Shown: positions 9,288 through 21,219, counted from the stretch's first letter. The stretch: 64,000 nucleotides of DNA from Maniola hyperantus (GCF_902806685.2 NC_048538.1:3534001-3598000), one strand, 5' to 3'. Program-made: numbers and translations. Notes: generated by a model from the sequence alone, not told the origin.

Positions 9288-9511
9288 TCTAAATATATAA
9301 AAGGAAAAGGTGACTGACTGACTGACTGACTGATCTATCAACGCACAGCTCAAACTACTGGACGGATCGGGCTGAAATTTGGCATGCAGATAGCTATTAT
9401 AACGTAGACATCCGCTAAGAAAGTATTTTTGGAAATTCAATCCCTAAAGGAGTGAAATAGGGGTTTGAAATTTGTGTAGTCCACGCGGATGAAGTCGCGA
9501 GCATAAGCTAG
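9288..9511 (+). mobile_element. Helitron-like subfamily C, complete copy
   Basis: 5' TCTAAATATATAAAAGGAAA after host A, then a GACT run, CAACGCACAGCTCAAACTAC, GGGCTGAAATTTGGCATGCA, and the 3' hairpin region GTCGCGAGCATAAGCTAG before host T. The Helitron end rules are met at both ends. Confidence 0.85.
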
Positions 9512-10106
9512 TCATTTATAGATAGAGACAATTTGTTAATTATGTTTTCAAAGAACCGAGAATTAGTTCCTTTTTCTCTCAATCCTTTTTTTTGTATCCT
9601 TTGTGTTATTCTGGCAGAATAAACGGTTTTTAACGGTTAAATAAAGACATTTTGAGATTAACTTTTGCACTAAGACAAACGCGATAAATACGACTACTTA
9701 ATACTATCACTATAGGTGGTACTGATACTTATGATGGTAGATGATTCCTACTGAATGAAAAAAACCACTAAAATGTGTAATACACATGTATAAAATACAC
9801 ACCATAAGTAGTAGATTAATGGGCACAAAACAACTAAACAGGTTATTAAAGCAGTTTCTTTGTGTATATTTTCGCCCTATGTTAATAACAACATAATGAA
9901 TCATATTTGTATGCACAATCAAAGCGATTATGAATTGCTAATTCACATCCGCGCCGGGCACAGGCTATAGTCGTGCGAATACTATAATCATTTAGACCGG
10001 GTGTCGGTCATACTAATTACCCACACATCTGTCTTTAAACTCCTCTGTTTATCCCTTTAGCCACTTTGTTCTATTTTGTTACATCGTACAAATATAAAAC
10101 AACATC

Positions 10107-10480
10107 TTTAGGGTTCCGTACCTTAAAAGGAAAAAGGAACCCTTATAGGATCACTTTGTTGTCTGTCTGTCGTGTCTGTCAAGAAAACCTATAGGGTACT
10201 TCCCGTTGACCTAGAATCCTGAAATTTGGTAGGTAGGTAGGTCTTATATAAGTAAAGGAATAAATACGAAAACCATGAATGTGGGGTTACATCACAGAAA
10301 AAAAAATTAAAATATGTTCATGAACAAATATTAGTATTTTTAAATTTGGGGTATCGTATGAAAGGGCTTTACTTGAACATGCAAAAACAGTTTTTGATAT
10401 ATCGTGCAAAATGTCGAAAAATACGACTGTAATACGGAAACCTCGGTGCGCGAGTCTGACTCGCACTTGCCGTTTTTTTA
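10107..10480 (-). repeat. Family A repeat
   Basis: Minus-strand copy from GGCAAGTGCGAGTCAGACTC (about 10472) to TACGGAACCCTAAAG (10107). The GTCT run is short, GTCTGTCTGTC at about 10160-10170. Interior boxes match the copy at 54799-55230. Confidence 0.75.
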
Positions 10481-10486
10481 ATATGG

Positions 10487-11185
10487 GTACGAGGCATGGT
10501 CGCTAACTGTGCTAAGAAAGCTCAAGAGTCACTTAGCGGGCGATGGAGATAGCTATGCTTGGAGTTTCTCTATGGGATCAAAATAAGGAGATCCGTAGAA
10601 GCATCCGAGTGACCGACACGGCTCAACATGTTGCGAATAAAGTGACGGGGCACAGTTCGAAGGACCTATAAACGTTGGGGTCTCAACTCTCAAAGTGCTG
10701 GACTGGCGACATTGTACCGGAAAACGCATCGTTGACATGCCCTATAGGTGGATCATCATCATCATCATGATCAACCCATCGCCGGCTCACTACAGAGCAC
10801 GGGTCTCCTCTCAGAGTGAGAAGGGTTTTGGCCATAGTCTACCACGCTGGCCATGTGCGGATTGGTAGACTTCACACACCTTTGAAAACATTATGGAGAA
10901 CTCTCAGGCATGCAGGTTTTCTCACGATGTTTTCCTTCACCGTTAAAGCAAGTGATATTCATATAATTAAAACGCAGATGACTCCGAAAAGTTAGAGGTG
11001 CGTGCCCGGGATCGAACCCCCGACCTCCGATTAGAAGGCAGACGTCCTAACCACTAAGCTATCACAGCTTATAGGTGGATAGACGACATTAAACGGGTCG
11101 TAGGGATTCACGGGATCTAGATAGCCCGAGACCGCGGTGTGTGGAAATCCCTTCAAGAGATCTAAGACACGATAGTACATTAAAA
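10487..11185 (+). pseudogene. RTE-type C-terminal fragment, split by a SINE
   Basis: The left part (10487-10753) carries decayed GCTAAGAAAGCTCAAGAGTC and GGGCGATGGAGATAGC text and the PTRW region. The right part (11070-11185) resumes with ATAGACGACATTAAACGGGT, that is DDIKRVV, and CTTCAAGAGATCTAAGAC. The SINE at 10754-11069 sits between them with an 11-bp duplication. Frameshifts and stops throughout. Confidence 0.7.
10754..11069 (-). mobile_element. SINE-M (Metulj-like), full length
   Basis: Minus strand: tRNA-like head GCTGTGATAGCTTAGTGGTT with B box GGGTTCGATCCC, body CTTTAACGGTGAAGGAAAAC and AGAGTTCTCCATAATG, tail of GATGAT repeats at 10754-10768. Flanked by TATAGGTGGAT at 10743-10753 and 11070-11080. 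I recall this structure as the Metulj type of lepidopteran SINE. Confidence 0.88.
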
Positions 11186-12644
11186 TTAACCAATCTCTTG
11201 AGTTAATTTTCCTAGCGTTAGCTAAACATGTTGTTACAATATGTCATCTTGATCATCCTACCACATCTCTGGTAGACAACCAGCATTCCTATTTCCTAGC
11301 CATCGGTTGTTATTGTGAGATAAAAATTCCAAACAAAAGAGACAGCTTATCATTCAAAATTCAAGCTTGATTCCAGAGAAACTGTAAAGAACACTAAGAA
11401 GACTAGAAAATATGGTACTGAGTACTCTGATATTAACGCGCATCTGAACGTAAATAGATATCAAAGTAAACATTAAATACCATATTAATTTAGTCGGTTG
11501 TTTTTATAACTGTGTCATTAATATTTTTATTGCGATCGCATTTAGTAATGACGTCGTTAAATCCGGCAGAGGATAAAAGTGATCCATCAAAGATTTTTCA
11601 TAGACCTGTTCTTAAGCTCTGGTCAAATATACCGCGCAACGACAGTGACGTGTGCCGCTCTAGTTTCCCAATATAACGTGACATTAATGTGACTGCAGAG
11701 ATACGGCGTGGGACCAAGATTATTGATTGCTCCACTTCTGGAATATGTTGTTGCTGGCCATCTTCTTAAGATCGCCAGTCCAGCCTTCTGTTCAAGCGGC
11801 CAGAATACGGATTAGCAAACTGAAGTGGCTCATGGCTGTCGCAAAACCGATGTCTGCCGACGTGTATAGAGTGTTCGGATTCAGATTTAGATTTCTTTAT
11901 TTTCATATGAGGCGATCAATCTAATTACAGATACCAACATATCTATTAGCCGAAGCGGCGTAAAAATATTATGATTGTCCACTTTCATTTACAATATTTA
12001 ATTACGAAAATTCATTAATTTACATACTTACTACAAAAATCTCTTTTTTGGAAGTGAGATTTATGTACATGCAAATAAGTACGTCACACTGGAGTGCGAC
12101 AGCAGGATTGCTTCCTATACATGACTTTTAACTATTGTTTAGGAATTTTTTGACAGCTTTTGAGCCGCGCCGCTGCCATGCCGCGCTGTGTTTGACCAGT
12201 ACTTTAAACCGCACCGTTAAGTTACGATACGATTTTAAATATAGTCAGGTATGCGGGCTATGCGTAAATGTGGCGTGTATTACGAAAGCAAAGTTGTGTC
12301 AGTCATGGCTTATCCGTTACTAATCGAGTAATACTCCAACGTATAAGAGAAACTGGCCTTAATGATGCTTGATATCGTAATTATTTCCTCAAAGGTCGGT
12401 CTTTTGATTCTTAACTAGCGCTTCGCACGCGTGTAGTATTCGATTTTTGGGCAAAGTTTTGGCCGCACTTTGGCAAATGCAAAAGTTCTTGGTTGTAGGG
12501 CGATTTGGCCGGTATGATGATGAATCTTCGTTCAATGCCTGAATGACCCATAGAGCAGACATTCATATTTTCGATTTTTTTTCAGTCAATGATGACTGCT
12601 TGTCCAGCTTTATCAATCTCATGACACTACACAAACTAGTATCC

Positions 12645-12788
12645 TTAGTACATTTCGGCTTTGTAAAGCGTTGTCTCTGTCACATATACTTATATGACGT
12701 TTTGTCGGTCTCAACGACAGAGACAATGCTCTACAAATCCGCTATCTCCTTCTAAAGGTCGAAGTACAATATCTTCTGCCGCGTACTG
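12645..12788. mobile_element. MITE family G, diverged copy
   Basis: Inverted arms share GTTGTCTCTGTCAC and GACAGAGACAATGCTCTACA with the copy at 18827-19005, and the right end reads CCGCGTACTG. The left terminal arm is decayed to TTAGTACATTTCGG. Confidence 0.6.
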
Positions 12789-14307
12789 TACGAGTAAAAT
12801 TGACGAATATCGACGTTGTAGAGTTTCGATACTTGAAATCTCTCAACCATGTCGAGAATCGAGATAGGAGGCCTCATATTTAACCGCCTAGCCTGTCGGC
12901 GTATCCGGTTGTCTTCCAGTTTCATTAGTTTTGTGCAGTGTATTACCAATACCATATTACAAGCAGAAGTTTACATAAAAATCAACATCCGGGCATTTAG
13001 CACCAAGGTCAATACATCTCGCTCGCCAACATTTCGGCTAAAAATTGTACTAGATAGTAGTCACGTTTTAATTCGTGTGCAACATATATCAATGTTTTTA
13101 TTCTAAAATGTTTTTTGTTTTTTCGGGGTTATTGCCTATTTTCGAAGTGTATACCGTCGTTATCGTAGATCTCAGACTTCAGAAGTCTAAAATCCCAATG
13201 TAGCCTAGCTACCAAGTTGCGAGTTTGCTACAACTTTTATACACACATTTTTAACGTTAGGTCACCATCGTGCATGTCCTAAATTTATCATGCTGAATAT
13301 AATATTATCTACTACGAAAAGAATATTTTTTGGAAAATATTCCTTTAACTATTCGTTTTATTGATACTTAAGAGCACCCGTGCGAAGCTGGGGCCAATCA
13401 ATATATTCAGTATCATATTGTGTAAAAAATTACGTACTGGTCTGATTCATTAGACATAGTCTAAAATAGATTAAACTTTCCCATTTTTTACTAGAAAAAA
13501 TTTGACTTAAGAGCCCATTTAAACTAATTTATCGGCAACTGCATCCGAATCGCGTTGACTTATTTATGTAAAAGTAATGCATCTTCTATTCAGAGGTAAG
13601 GTAGACTAATTTATGCTTACGTAAACTTATTGATTACTTGTTTGAAAGTACTGAAATAAATGAGCAATATAACAATTCATACACTGCACTTTTAAATTCT
13701 AACTATTATACAATCTTTTAAATATGCCACTTTTGACAGTTGCTAAGAATTCATACGGTAATTGGTAATCGACAGACATAATCTTTTTACTTACCGGTTT
13801 CTTAAAAATACATAATATGAGAAATGTAAAGTTACCAGTCGCTAAAAACGCAATTTTTGTCTTGTTAGTACTAAATTCAAAAGAAAATCTCCAGCCGTTG
13901 ATATGTGTGTTTATGTAAATATGTTTAATATGTATTTTCAACTCAAAAAAGCATCATTTTTTTCAACTAAAACAGTCCATTAAACTGTGTAAATTATGAT
14001 TGCTAAGCTCTAGATAAAGAAAAGGTCTAAAAAAACCTATTTTTGTGTTATAGTCCAAAACAAAAATGCCGGCACATCGCTTTTGGTCTAAGTAGGCAAT
14101 CCTAAGAAATGCCCAGATTACTTAGTTCAATGCCAAAACTTTGGCTACGAGTTTTCAAACCAATCTAGAAGTGGCAAACTAGTGCCTATATATATGATAA
14201 TGATGAGGCTATGTGCCTAGCCCTGTAGTAGGTTCGGAAATACCACGTTTCTTGCTGGAAAAAGTATGAGTCCCCCATAAACTAAACTTGTGCTTTATCT
14301 GTTCCAG

Positions 14308-14665
14308 GAAAACGAATCGTCTCGAGGAGGCGCTGAACATATTCGACACGATCGTCAACAACGTGAACTTCAAGGGTATCTCCATTATTCTTTTTCTGAA
14401 CAAATCCGACTTGTTAGCAAAAAAAGTCGCAAGCAGTGAGACTGACATACGCTGGTACTACCCCCAGTTCACAGGCGACCCCCACAACTTGAGGGATGTG
14501 CAAATGTTCTTGCTCAACATGTTTGCCAACGTCCGGAGGGAACCAAAGACAACTCTTTACCACCATTTTACCACAGCCATAGACACGCATAACATAGAGG
14601 TAGTGTTCAACTCCGTTAAGGACACGATCCTCAACCGCAATCTCGAGTCTTTGATGCTGCAGTGA
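14308..14665 (+). CDS. cta: Concertina-like G-protein alpha (G12/13 class), last exon
   Basis: Starts with the third base of the split Arg codon, then KTNRLEEALNIFDTIVNN, and ends LESLMLQ before TGA at 14663-14665 (118 complete codons). FLNKSDLL (exon residues 29-36) is the G4 guanine-specificity motif. FTTAIDT (87-93) is the G5 loop in the form used by the G12/13 class. The terminal helix DTILNRNLESLMLQ is the receptor-contact tail, and LMLQ is shared with concertina and mammalian G12/13. Acceptor CTGTTCCAG ends at 14307. Joining with 8003-8271 is in phase and matches the family without gap. No frameshift is seen, so the gene appears functional. Confidence 0.95.
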
Positions 14666-14945
14666 CATAAATGCCAGAGTGGACCTTTAATGATTGTGAT
14701 AATTTCTGGCAATACATCGTTATCTTTTTAAGCACTGTGTTCTTCAGATATATAATAAGTTCCTTTTGGCATAACATGATTATTTTCATTGAAAATTGAT
14801 ATAGAGGTGTGGACTAAAACATGAAATCGCAAGCTTCTTTCCTAATAAGAATTATATATTTATACACTTCAAAACTGATTTATCTGATCGATTATTTTCG
14901 ATACTTCGTCATATAGAATTCGAAATAAAATATTTTTTATTGAGA
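14666..14945 (+). other. cta: Probable 3' UTR of the G-alpha gene
   Basis: AT-rich sequence after the TGA with no repeat family and no reading frame. The extent is inferred from the first AATAAA at 14924. Longer forms are possible because further AATAAA-like hexamers occur downstream. Confidence 0.5.
14924..14929 (+). promoter_or_regulatory. Candidate polyadenylation signal AATAAA
   Basis: First canonical hexamer downstream of the stop codon, 259 bp after it, followed by a T-rich run. Confidence 0.45.
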
Positions 14946-15544
14946 CTAATTCCGTAGTATGTAACTAATCTCTAAACTAAACGAAATTTACAGTTATAAA
15001 TCTAAAGCTATCCTTTTCCATGATGAGCATTTGAAAAGGACAGCAACACAATTAGACCAGTCATTTTTGTTAAGGTTTGAGATTGTTTAGAACAAAATTA
15101 ATCACATTGTTCCGTCAATTATTATTATTATTAACATTCAGTTTTCATCAAATATCTAATCGTTGTTTGGAATGAAGATTGCTAATTCATGTATTTGTGT
15201 AGCCACTGATGCGCACATGGGTTTGAAATCTGTGGTACCCGTACTACAGATTTGAAATCTGTGGTACCCATACAGTGTGTCAAAAGGGACTTGTTATGTG
15301 AAAAAGACCAGAGTAGATGATTTCGTGCGTTCTGTTGTAATTCTTTTTATCTGCATAATAAGAAAGCACATTTTAAAAGACAAGAAATGTGATTTTTATT
15401 TTATTTTATTAGAACTTTATCGTCGGCCTACTCTCTAGAGTTTTGTGACTTTTTAATGGCGAAAATATACTTACAACAAGATCATGATACCCCGCGAAGC
15501 CTAGCTTAGTAAGAGGTTGTTATCAAGAAAGGCGACGCCCCTTA

Positions 15545-15896
15545 AGGCTGCCTGTCCACTGGAGCGGAGCGAGGAAGTGATGCGGGGCGGAGTTGCAGAC
15601 TGCATCTGTCCATAGACGCTGAGCTAGGTAGCGGAGCGAAGCGAGAAAGTATTGCAGAGCGGAGTTGCGGACTGTGTTTTTCCATCGACGAGTCATTTGA
15701 GCTACTGGCGGCGGGCAATTGGTTCCTCGCTCCGCTTCCTCGTTCTGCCTCATTGCTGTGTTTCTTATCTGTGCAGCCCCTGTCTGCAAATACTTGTACA
15801 CTGAAACGGAGCGGGAGTTATATGTGATTCTATTGGTCAAGATTTGCACAGCACCGCACCGCTCCTCTCTTCTCCGCACCAGTGGACAGGCAGCCT
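15545..15896. mobile_element. MITE L, 18-bp terminal inverted repeats, TA duplication
   Basis: AGGCTGCCTGTCCACTGG at 15545-15562 is exactly inverted at 15879-15896. TA flanks both sides (15543-15544 and 15897-15898). The GC-rich interior has repeated GGAGCGGAG motifs. The 352-bp length and TA duplication suggest a non-autonomous cut-and-paste transposon. Open frames inside on both strands have no recognisable protein. Confidence 0.8.
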
Positions 15897-16564
15897 TAGT
15901 ATGCCGACCTGCCTTGCACCGTATGATCCAACTGCTATCGTGTTATTATTGTTGTAAGTATGTTTCCGCCCTAAGTATTCAGCGCAATACGTTCACGAAG
16001 CATTCATTCGATGCTATATTATGTATAGATTATCATATTGTAATGATAAATTTGTAAATTATGTTTATTTATGACCAAAAATGTAGATTTTGCACTCGAA
16101 ATGATATTATTATGATGATCACTTTTTGATAACTTTTTTATGTATGTTTTCGGCGCTGTTTACTTGTGTTTACAGAAGCGTAGAGCTTAATGCATGCATT
16201 AGACTTAAAGCGGCAGTTTTGTATTCTAATATAACCCTAGTCGTTATCGGAATCTAAAGCAGCATAAAAATTAATCTTATCGATAGTAATATAATAAATA
16301 GATTTTACTGCCATTTTTAATTGAATGTGAAAACGACGAATCTGAATAATTTGTGATTGTATTTATATATGAATATTTATATTATTTCATACTTTAACAG
16401 ACGTGATTTTTAAAAGAACTGTGAATTAAGCAATTGTATTTTAAAATCTATTAACCATAAGCGAAATAATGCAATGCAAATAATAAGTAACTTAATTTTG
16501 TCATTCAGGTAAAATATATTATCACAATAATAAATACATATTGTATAACAGTAATTGTTCGTTC

Positions 16565-16719
16565 GTTTATTCCGTTTATCCACCCAAAAAAAGTCACTCT
16601 AGCTAGGGTGTATACTCGGAAATGTGTGTCTATCCACCCCAGATTAAAAGATATTACATATACAAATTCCGTTGATAAAGTGGATAGATGGGCACTCTAG
16701 GGTGGGAAACGGAATAAAC
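16565..16719. mobile_element. MITE H, inverted-repeat element
   Basis: Left GTTTATTCCGTTTATCCACC and right GGTGGGAAACGGAATAAAC are imperfect inverted copies. Interior boxes CACTCTAG and TATACTCGG recur at 23199-23390. Confidence 0.65.
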
Positions 16720-16745
16720 TGTTTTGTTTATGGAAAACATTATAA

Positions 16746-16900
16746 TCCATACTAATATTATAAATGCGAAAGTGTGTCTGTCTGTCTGTCTGTCTGCTAG
16801 CTTTTCACGGCTCAACCGCTGCTTCCCGGAAATTTGAAGAGTTCCCACAGGATTTTTAAAAACCTAAATCCACGCGGACGAAGTCGCGGGCATCATCTAG
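16746..16900 (+). mobile_element. Helitron-like subfamily B, GTCT variant, internally short
   Basis: 5' TCCATACTAATATTATAAAT, a GTCTGTCTGTCTGTCTG run, CTAGCTTTTCACGGCTCAAC, then a deletion joining CTTCCCGGAAATTTGAAGAG to the 3' end GTCGCGGGCATCATCTAG before host T. Confidence 0.8.
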
Positions 16901-18826
16901 TGACTAAATAAATTAAATTAATATGACGTAAATAGTACACACTAATAATGATATTAAGTATCGAAGTGAAACCAATTTGATTCCCTTTAGGGATTAAAAT
17001 GTATGGGAACTGTGATGGAACTTTTATAGGGCTGTAAACAGCAACGAATAATTGTATTTTACAAGGAAAAAGTTTCGTATGTACAATGATTAATGATGAC
17101 ATGATCAATGTTTAAGCTCAAACCATATTGTAGTGAGCCTTGCTACGCTTCCTCTGAGTTTTTATGAAAAACATAAAGGCTCTAGACTCCCATTTTCAAG
17201 ATCGGTGATAGAAATAAATTCCTAAAATTATAACATGCTTACGCATAATATGTTATACCTATAGACTGAATTTTTATATCGAATAAAATAAATTATATAA
17301 AGAAAATTTTCAAACATCTACTTATAGAGAAAAATTTCGATACAATATGATAAAAAAATGTAATAAGCTTTATAAAAATGGATTGAGGTCTTATTTTCTC
17401 GGCATTTTTTTTTGGGATGGTAATATAAGTATTATAAAAGATATGGATATTAAAAATATATACTTATTGTTTTTAACTAAAAACCACAACTAAAGTGCGC
17501 TTTTTATATTTTACAATTTTTGTATTAATATTTTTACTAAACAAAAATGTCGTTTCTTAAAAGAACATGATATAAAATAAAGAGCAGCTTAAAAATCCGT
17601 GATTGCCATATAATTAATAAAAAATAGTAAATAGAACTCAAAACACTGAACAATTGGATTTTGCTAATTCTGCATATCAAGCTTTTAGTAGTAGGTATAG
17701 GACCGTCAGAGAGGATCGTCGATTTTAATGGGCACAAATAAAATAAATTAATTATCTATCTATTTGATTCTTTTTACAATAAATTCGGATCTGTGAAAGT
17801 GATCTTTTTATAGTTTTAATAAACTTAGCGCATAATTGTATCGATCATAATAATTATACTCATTTTAGTTGGATTTTCGTAAGCTTTAGTAGGTATATTT
17901 ATTTCTAGCTGGGTAAATGTTTATCGGAGTTTTTTAATGTTTAGATTAATTATAAAATTGTTTATTTATTCTGTGTACATTTGTTTATTATAGAAATGGT
18001 TTATTCGAGGCTACCTGTGTAAATACCTCTTTGTTTTAGTGTCTATATGAATTTGATTGATTTATATATTTCTCAATGATCGATTACGATTCAGGGACAT
18101 CCTCGTGTTTTGTTTTTAATACATATTAATAAGGACTGATAACACTATAAAATCACATAACGCGTGCCAATAAAGAAACGAATCGAGAAAGCGTTAATCG
18201 TACGATCTCACTTAGACAATATACCTGTGTATGGTGTGGGAGTGAGAAGAAATGATTAGCGCCGCTTCGTTTAGACTAGTTTTTTCACTCGCACGTGTTA
18301 TACGTCTCTGAATGCGATGTTTATATACTGATTGCACATTACAGCGGAGCCCGTAGACGGAGTAAAAAATCTAGACAAAGGAACGTTTGCTTTCTCATTC
18401 ACACTAAAAAGAGAGCACAGATAAAGGTACTAATGTGATAAACAGAGACGCAGCTAACCTCTTTTTTGTCCCTTATCGTATAACCTTTTTTTTCAAGGAA
18501 TACAACTTTAGTTGCAAAACACACTGAGAATTCGTGTCATCATTGTATTTCTCATTAGTTATTTACTTGTTTTCACAGAAAAAACTTTTAATACAAATAT
18601 TGTTGAGCCGTTTATACAAATATTGACTACTAAACAATGGTAATAGTCGTGTTATGGATCATTACGTCGCGTCGTGCTATTGCTATCCCACACGGGGTTA
18701 CACAGTACTTTAGTCTAGCTTTTTTAATCAGTCTACGGCGGAGCCGAACCGAGGCGCACGCGATGGGTTTCTCATTTTGAATTCGAAATTTGAATTCACC
18801 AAAGAAATGCAGATAAGACATTATTA
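16901..18826. other. No gene or named repeat seen (1.9 kb)
   Basis: Very AT-rich sequence with long A and T runs. Open frames on either strand are short and low-complexity. Around 18340-18480 it is less AT-rich but shows no protein I recognise. Confidence 0.4.
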
Positions 18827-19005
18827 CAGTACGCGGCCGAAAGTAATGTACATTGACCTTTAGAAGGAGATAGCAGATTTGTAGAGAGTTGTCCCTGTCG
18901 TTGATACCGACAAAACGTCATATAGGTATGAGTGACAGAGACAACGCTCTACAAAGTCGAAATGTCATTCTAAAGGCGATGTACATTACTTTCGGCCGCG
19001 TACTG
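18827..19005. mobile_element. MITE family G, near-palindromic
   Basis: CAGTACGCGGCCGAAAGTAA starts the left arm and is exactly mirrored at the right end, with 27 bp perfect at the termini. Pairing continues inward through GTACATTG/CGATGTAC and AGAGAGTTGTC/ACAACGCTCT. Total length is 179 bp; the loop includes ATACCGACAAAACGTCATAT. Confidence 0.8.
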
Positions 19006-20391
19006 ACTACATTTCCAGTACTGAAAAATGCGTTGCTTGCGTCTTGTCTCGTAATGTGAGTACAGCTTTAGAACACTTCGAGTTTTATTAGATTTCTTAT
19101 ATATGTGATATGTTGCATTTAATGGTGCCATTACAAAATGGCAGTTTATATGATGGTTGTAGTGCCTACGGAGTTTTAAAAATACAAAAATGGTTTTTTT
19201 ATATTATTTTAATCTTAATTTACAATATATTAAATTTTACAATTAGCAAATGGTTTGTGCAGTATCGCGATATTTTAAAATTGACCCATATTTCCGATAA
19301 TTCTCTAAAGTCTGTTGGAGACGCTGCTGTCTCGCGTTTTATTCGACCAGGGCTCAAAAAGTCTGTATACTGAAATAAAATGCAGGAAACATTAAGCAAT
19401 ACATGATTGAGATTAAATACATGCAAACTATATACATAAATAAAATGTTATTCATATATCGATAAAATTTATATAATTTAAAACTTATCTTTGAAATATT
19501 TAGAACCTTACAATGTTGGGCTCGAGACACATTGGCGCAGAGTGGAGTGCAGTGATGCGTCTTATCTAAACTTTTTCAAAAAAATTACTGAACTTAAACT
19601 ACCTAATAAATACAAGACAGCTACTGATAGCTATCAATATTTTTTATTGTTATAGGACCAACTTTTAAATTGAGAAAAAAATCAAATGTCATGAAAAATC
19701 ACATAGTGAAAAAATGTTCTTAATTTGAAACATTGCGCCCCCTTCTGAATGACTTTGTGCGTTTGTCTAAAACAAATCCCATGTAAATAAATGCGCATAT
19801 AATTTTCCATTTTATTTTTCACAAATTAGTACAATAGTAGTAGAGTTGAAGTTCAGAATATTTGGCACATTTTAGAAAACACGCGTGGCTTCGCTTCGAC
19901 TCTGCAGTAATCTGTCTTGAGCCTATCTTAGCAATATAATAATTATGATTGTTGATTTATAAATTATTTTAATCTGTACAAATAATCTCATTTTAATAAT
20001 TAATAAATAATTATAACGCTATTGAAATGAATTATATTATTTAAAAATATTTCCTTTTTTGTAAAATATGTCGTTTTAGGATTTCTGTGTAGCTAGACTA
20101 TCGGTTTTAAAATATGCACTTTTTGTACCTATTTCTTGTAAGCTTAAGATTCATCATACTATGTACAGGTGTAGAAAATTGATTTTTAAAACTGACAAAG
20201 AACGTAGAAGTACTAGGTGAAACGTAAGTATTAAGTGATACGCGCGTTGCAAAGCCTGGTTAGGCTAGGCTTAATCAACACATAACGGCAAAGTCTATAT
20301 GCGGCGGCGAGTCATTTCTAAAATGTCTAAAGCAAACTGAATCTTTCTACACAATGTACAAATCGACGCTCGCATTGACTCATATATTTTA
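19006..20391. other. No gene or named repeat seen (1.4 kb)
   Basis: AT-rich intergenic sequence. An 87-codon frame at 19110-19373 (+) has no recognisable domain and a composition like its surroundings; I treat it as chance. Confidence 0.4.
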
Positions 20392-20605
20392 CTAGCTTAT
20401 TCCCGCAACTTCGTCCGCGTAGACTACACAAATTTCAAACTCCTATTTCACCCCCTTAGGGGTTGAATTTTCAAAAATACTTTCTTAGCGGATGCCTACG
20501 TCATAATAGCTATCTGCATACCAAATTTCAGGCCGATCCGTCCAGTAGTTTGAGCTGTGCGTTGATAGATCAGTCAGTCAGTCAGTCACCTTTTATATAT
20601 ATAGA
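20392..20605 (-). mobile_element. Helitron-like subfamily C, complete copy
   Basis: Minus strand: 5' TCTATATATATAAAAGG at 20605, a CTGA run, AGCTCAAACTACTGGACGGA, and 3' AAGTTGCGGGAATAAGCTAG at 20392. Host A and T flank as expected. Confidence 0.85.
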
Positions 20606-21091
20606 TTTAGTTTCACACAAATTTGTGCATTAACTGAGTATTAAGTTCAGTTTACTATGAAACATTTTAGAAAAGTCTTGTCGCTGCGCTTCGATTCTAA
20701 CGCGATATGCCATGAGCTTTATACATCTCTATATCTTAATCCAATTTCGTTTAAAAAAAATCTGAACTCTTGATAGATCTATTTTCTACACCGGTACAGG
20801 GTATGTTTTGTACAATGCTATTTATAAAGGAACAAAATAATGTAGTGTTGTAACGCAACGGTAAAGGTTAGGTAAAAAATGTAGTAAGTTCGGAAAATGG
20901 GTCTCAAACTAGCGACTAAGTCGAGGCAATGTGATAGGCTGATTGATGTGTAGATGCCGTGTTGAAAATTCACTGTAATGGTTCACGCACACTTGTGCGT
21001 GCCGTACCGCGATACCAATTACCATAAACCGTTAGTGACTCGCTTCATACAATTTGAAATAGATTATATGTTAGTAATGCAACAAAATAAT

Positions 21092-21219
21092 CAGGGGTAT
21101 GGATCTTTAATGAAATATCATACCCAAGTTAGCCCGCTTCTAACTTAGACTGCATCATCCCTTACCATCATGTAAGATCACAGTCAAGGGCTAACTTGTC
21201 TCAGAATAAATAAATAAAT
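21092..21219 (+). mobile_element. SINE-2, 3' part
   Basis: Contains AGTTAGCCCGCTTCTAACTT, GACTGCATCATCCCTTACCA and CAGTCAAGGGCTAACTTGTC, followed by an AATAAATAAAT tail. The head and the GCTTCGGCCGTGG block are missing. Confidence 0.7.

Larger units (their letters stand above)
8272..14307 (+). other. cta: Intron of the G-alpha gene (6,036 bp)
   Basis: Bounded by donor GTGACT at 8272 and acceptor CTGTTCCAG ending at 14307; joining restores an Arg codon (AG+G). It is filled with repeats: two Helitron-like copies, RTE pieces, a family A copy, a SINE and a MITE, all listed separately. The remaining stretches (8879-9287, 9512-10106, 11186-12644 and 12789-14307) hold no gene or repeat that I can name. 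Confidence 0.85.

Noticed and set aside
9300..9335. Regular short repeats (GACT units) that might be mistaken for a CRISPR-like or satellite array
   Set aside because: Simple tetranucleotide microsatellite inside a Helitron-like element; no spacers.
15523..16057. Opposite-strand frames of 118 and 112 residues
   Set aside because: They overlap MITE L, with arginine- and serine-rich text produced by GGAGCGGAG words; no domain.
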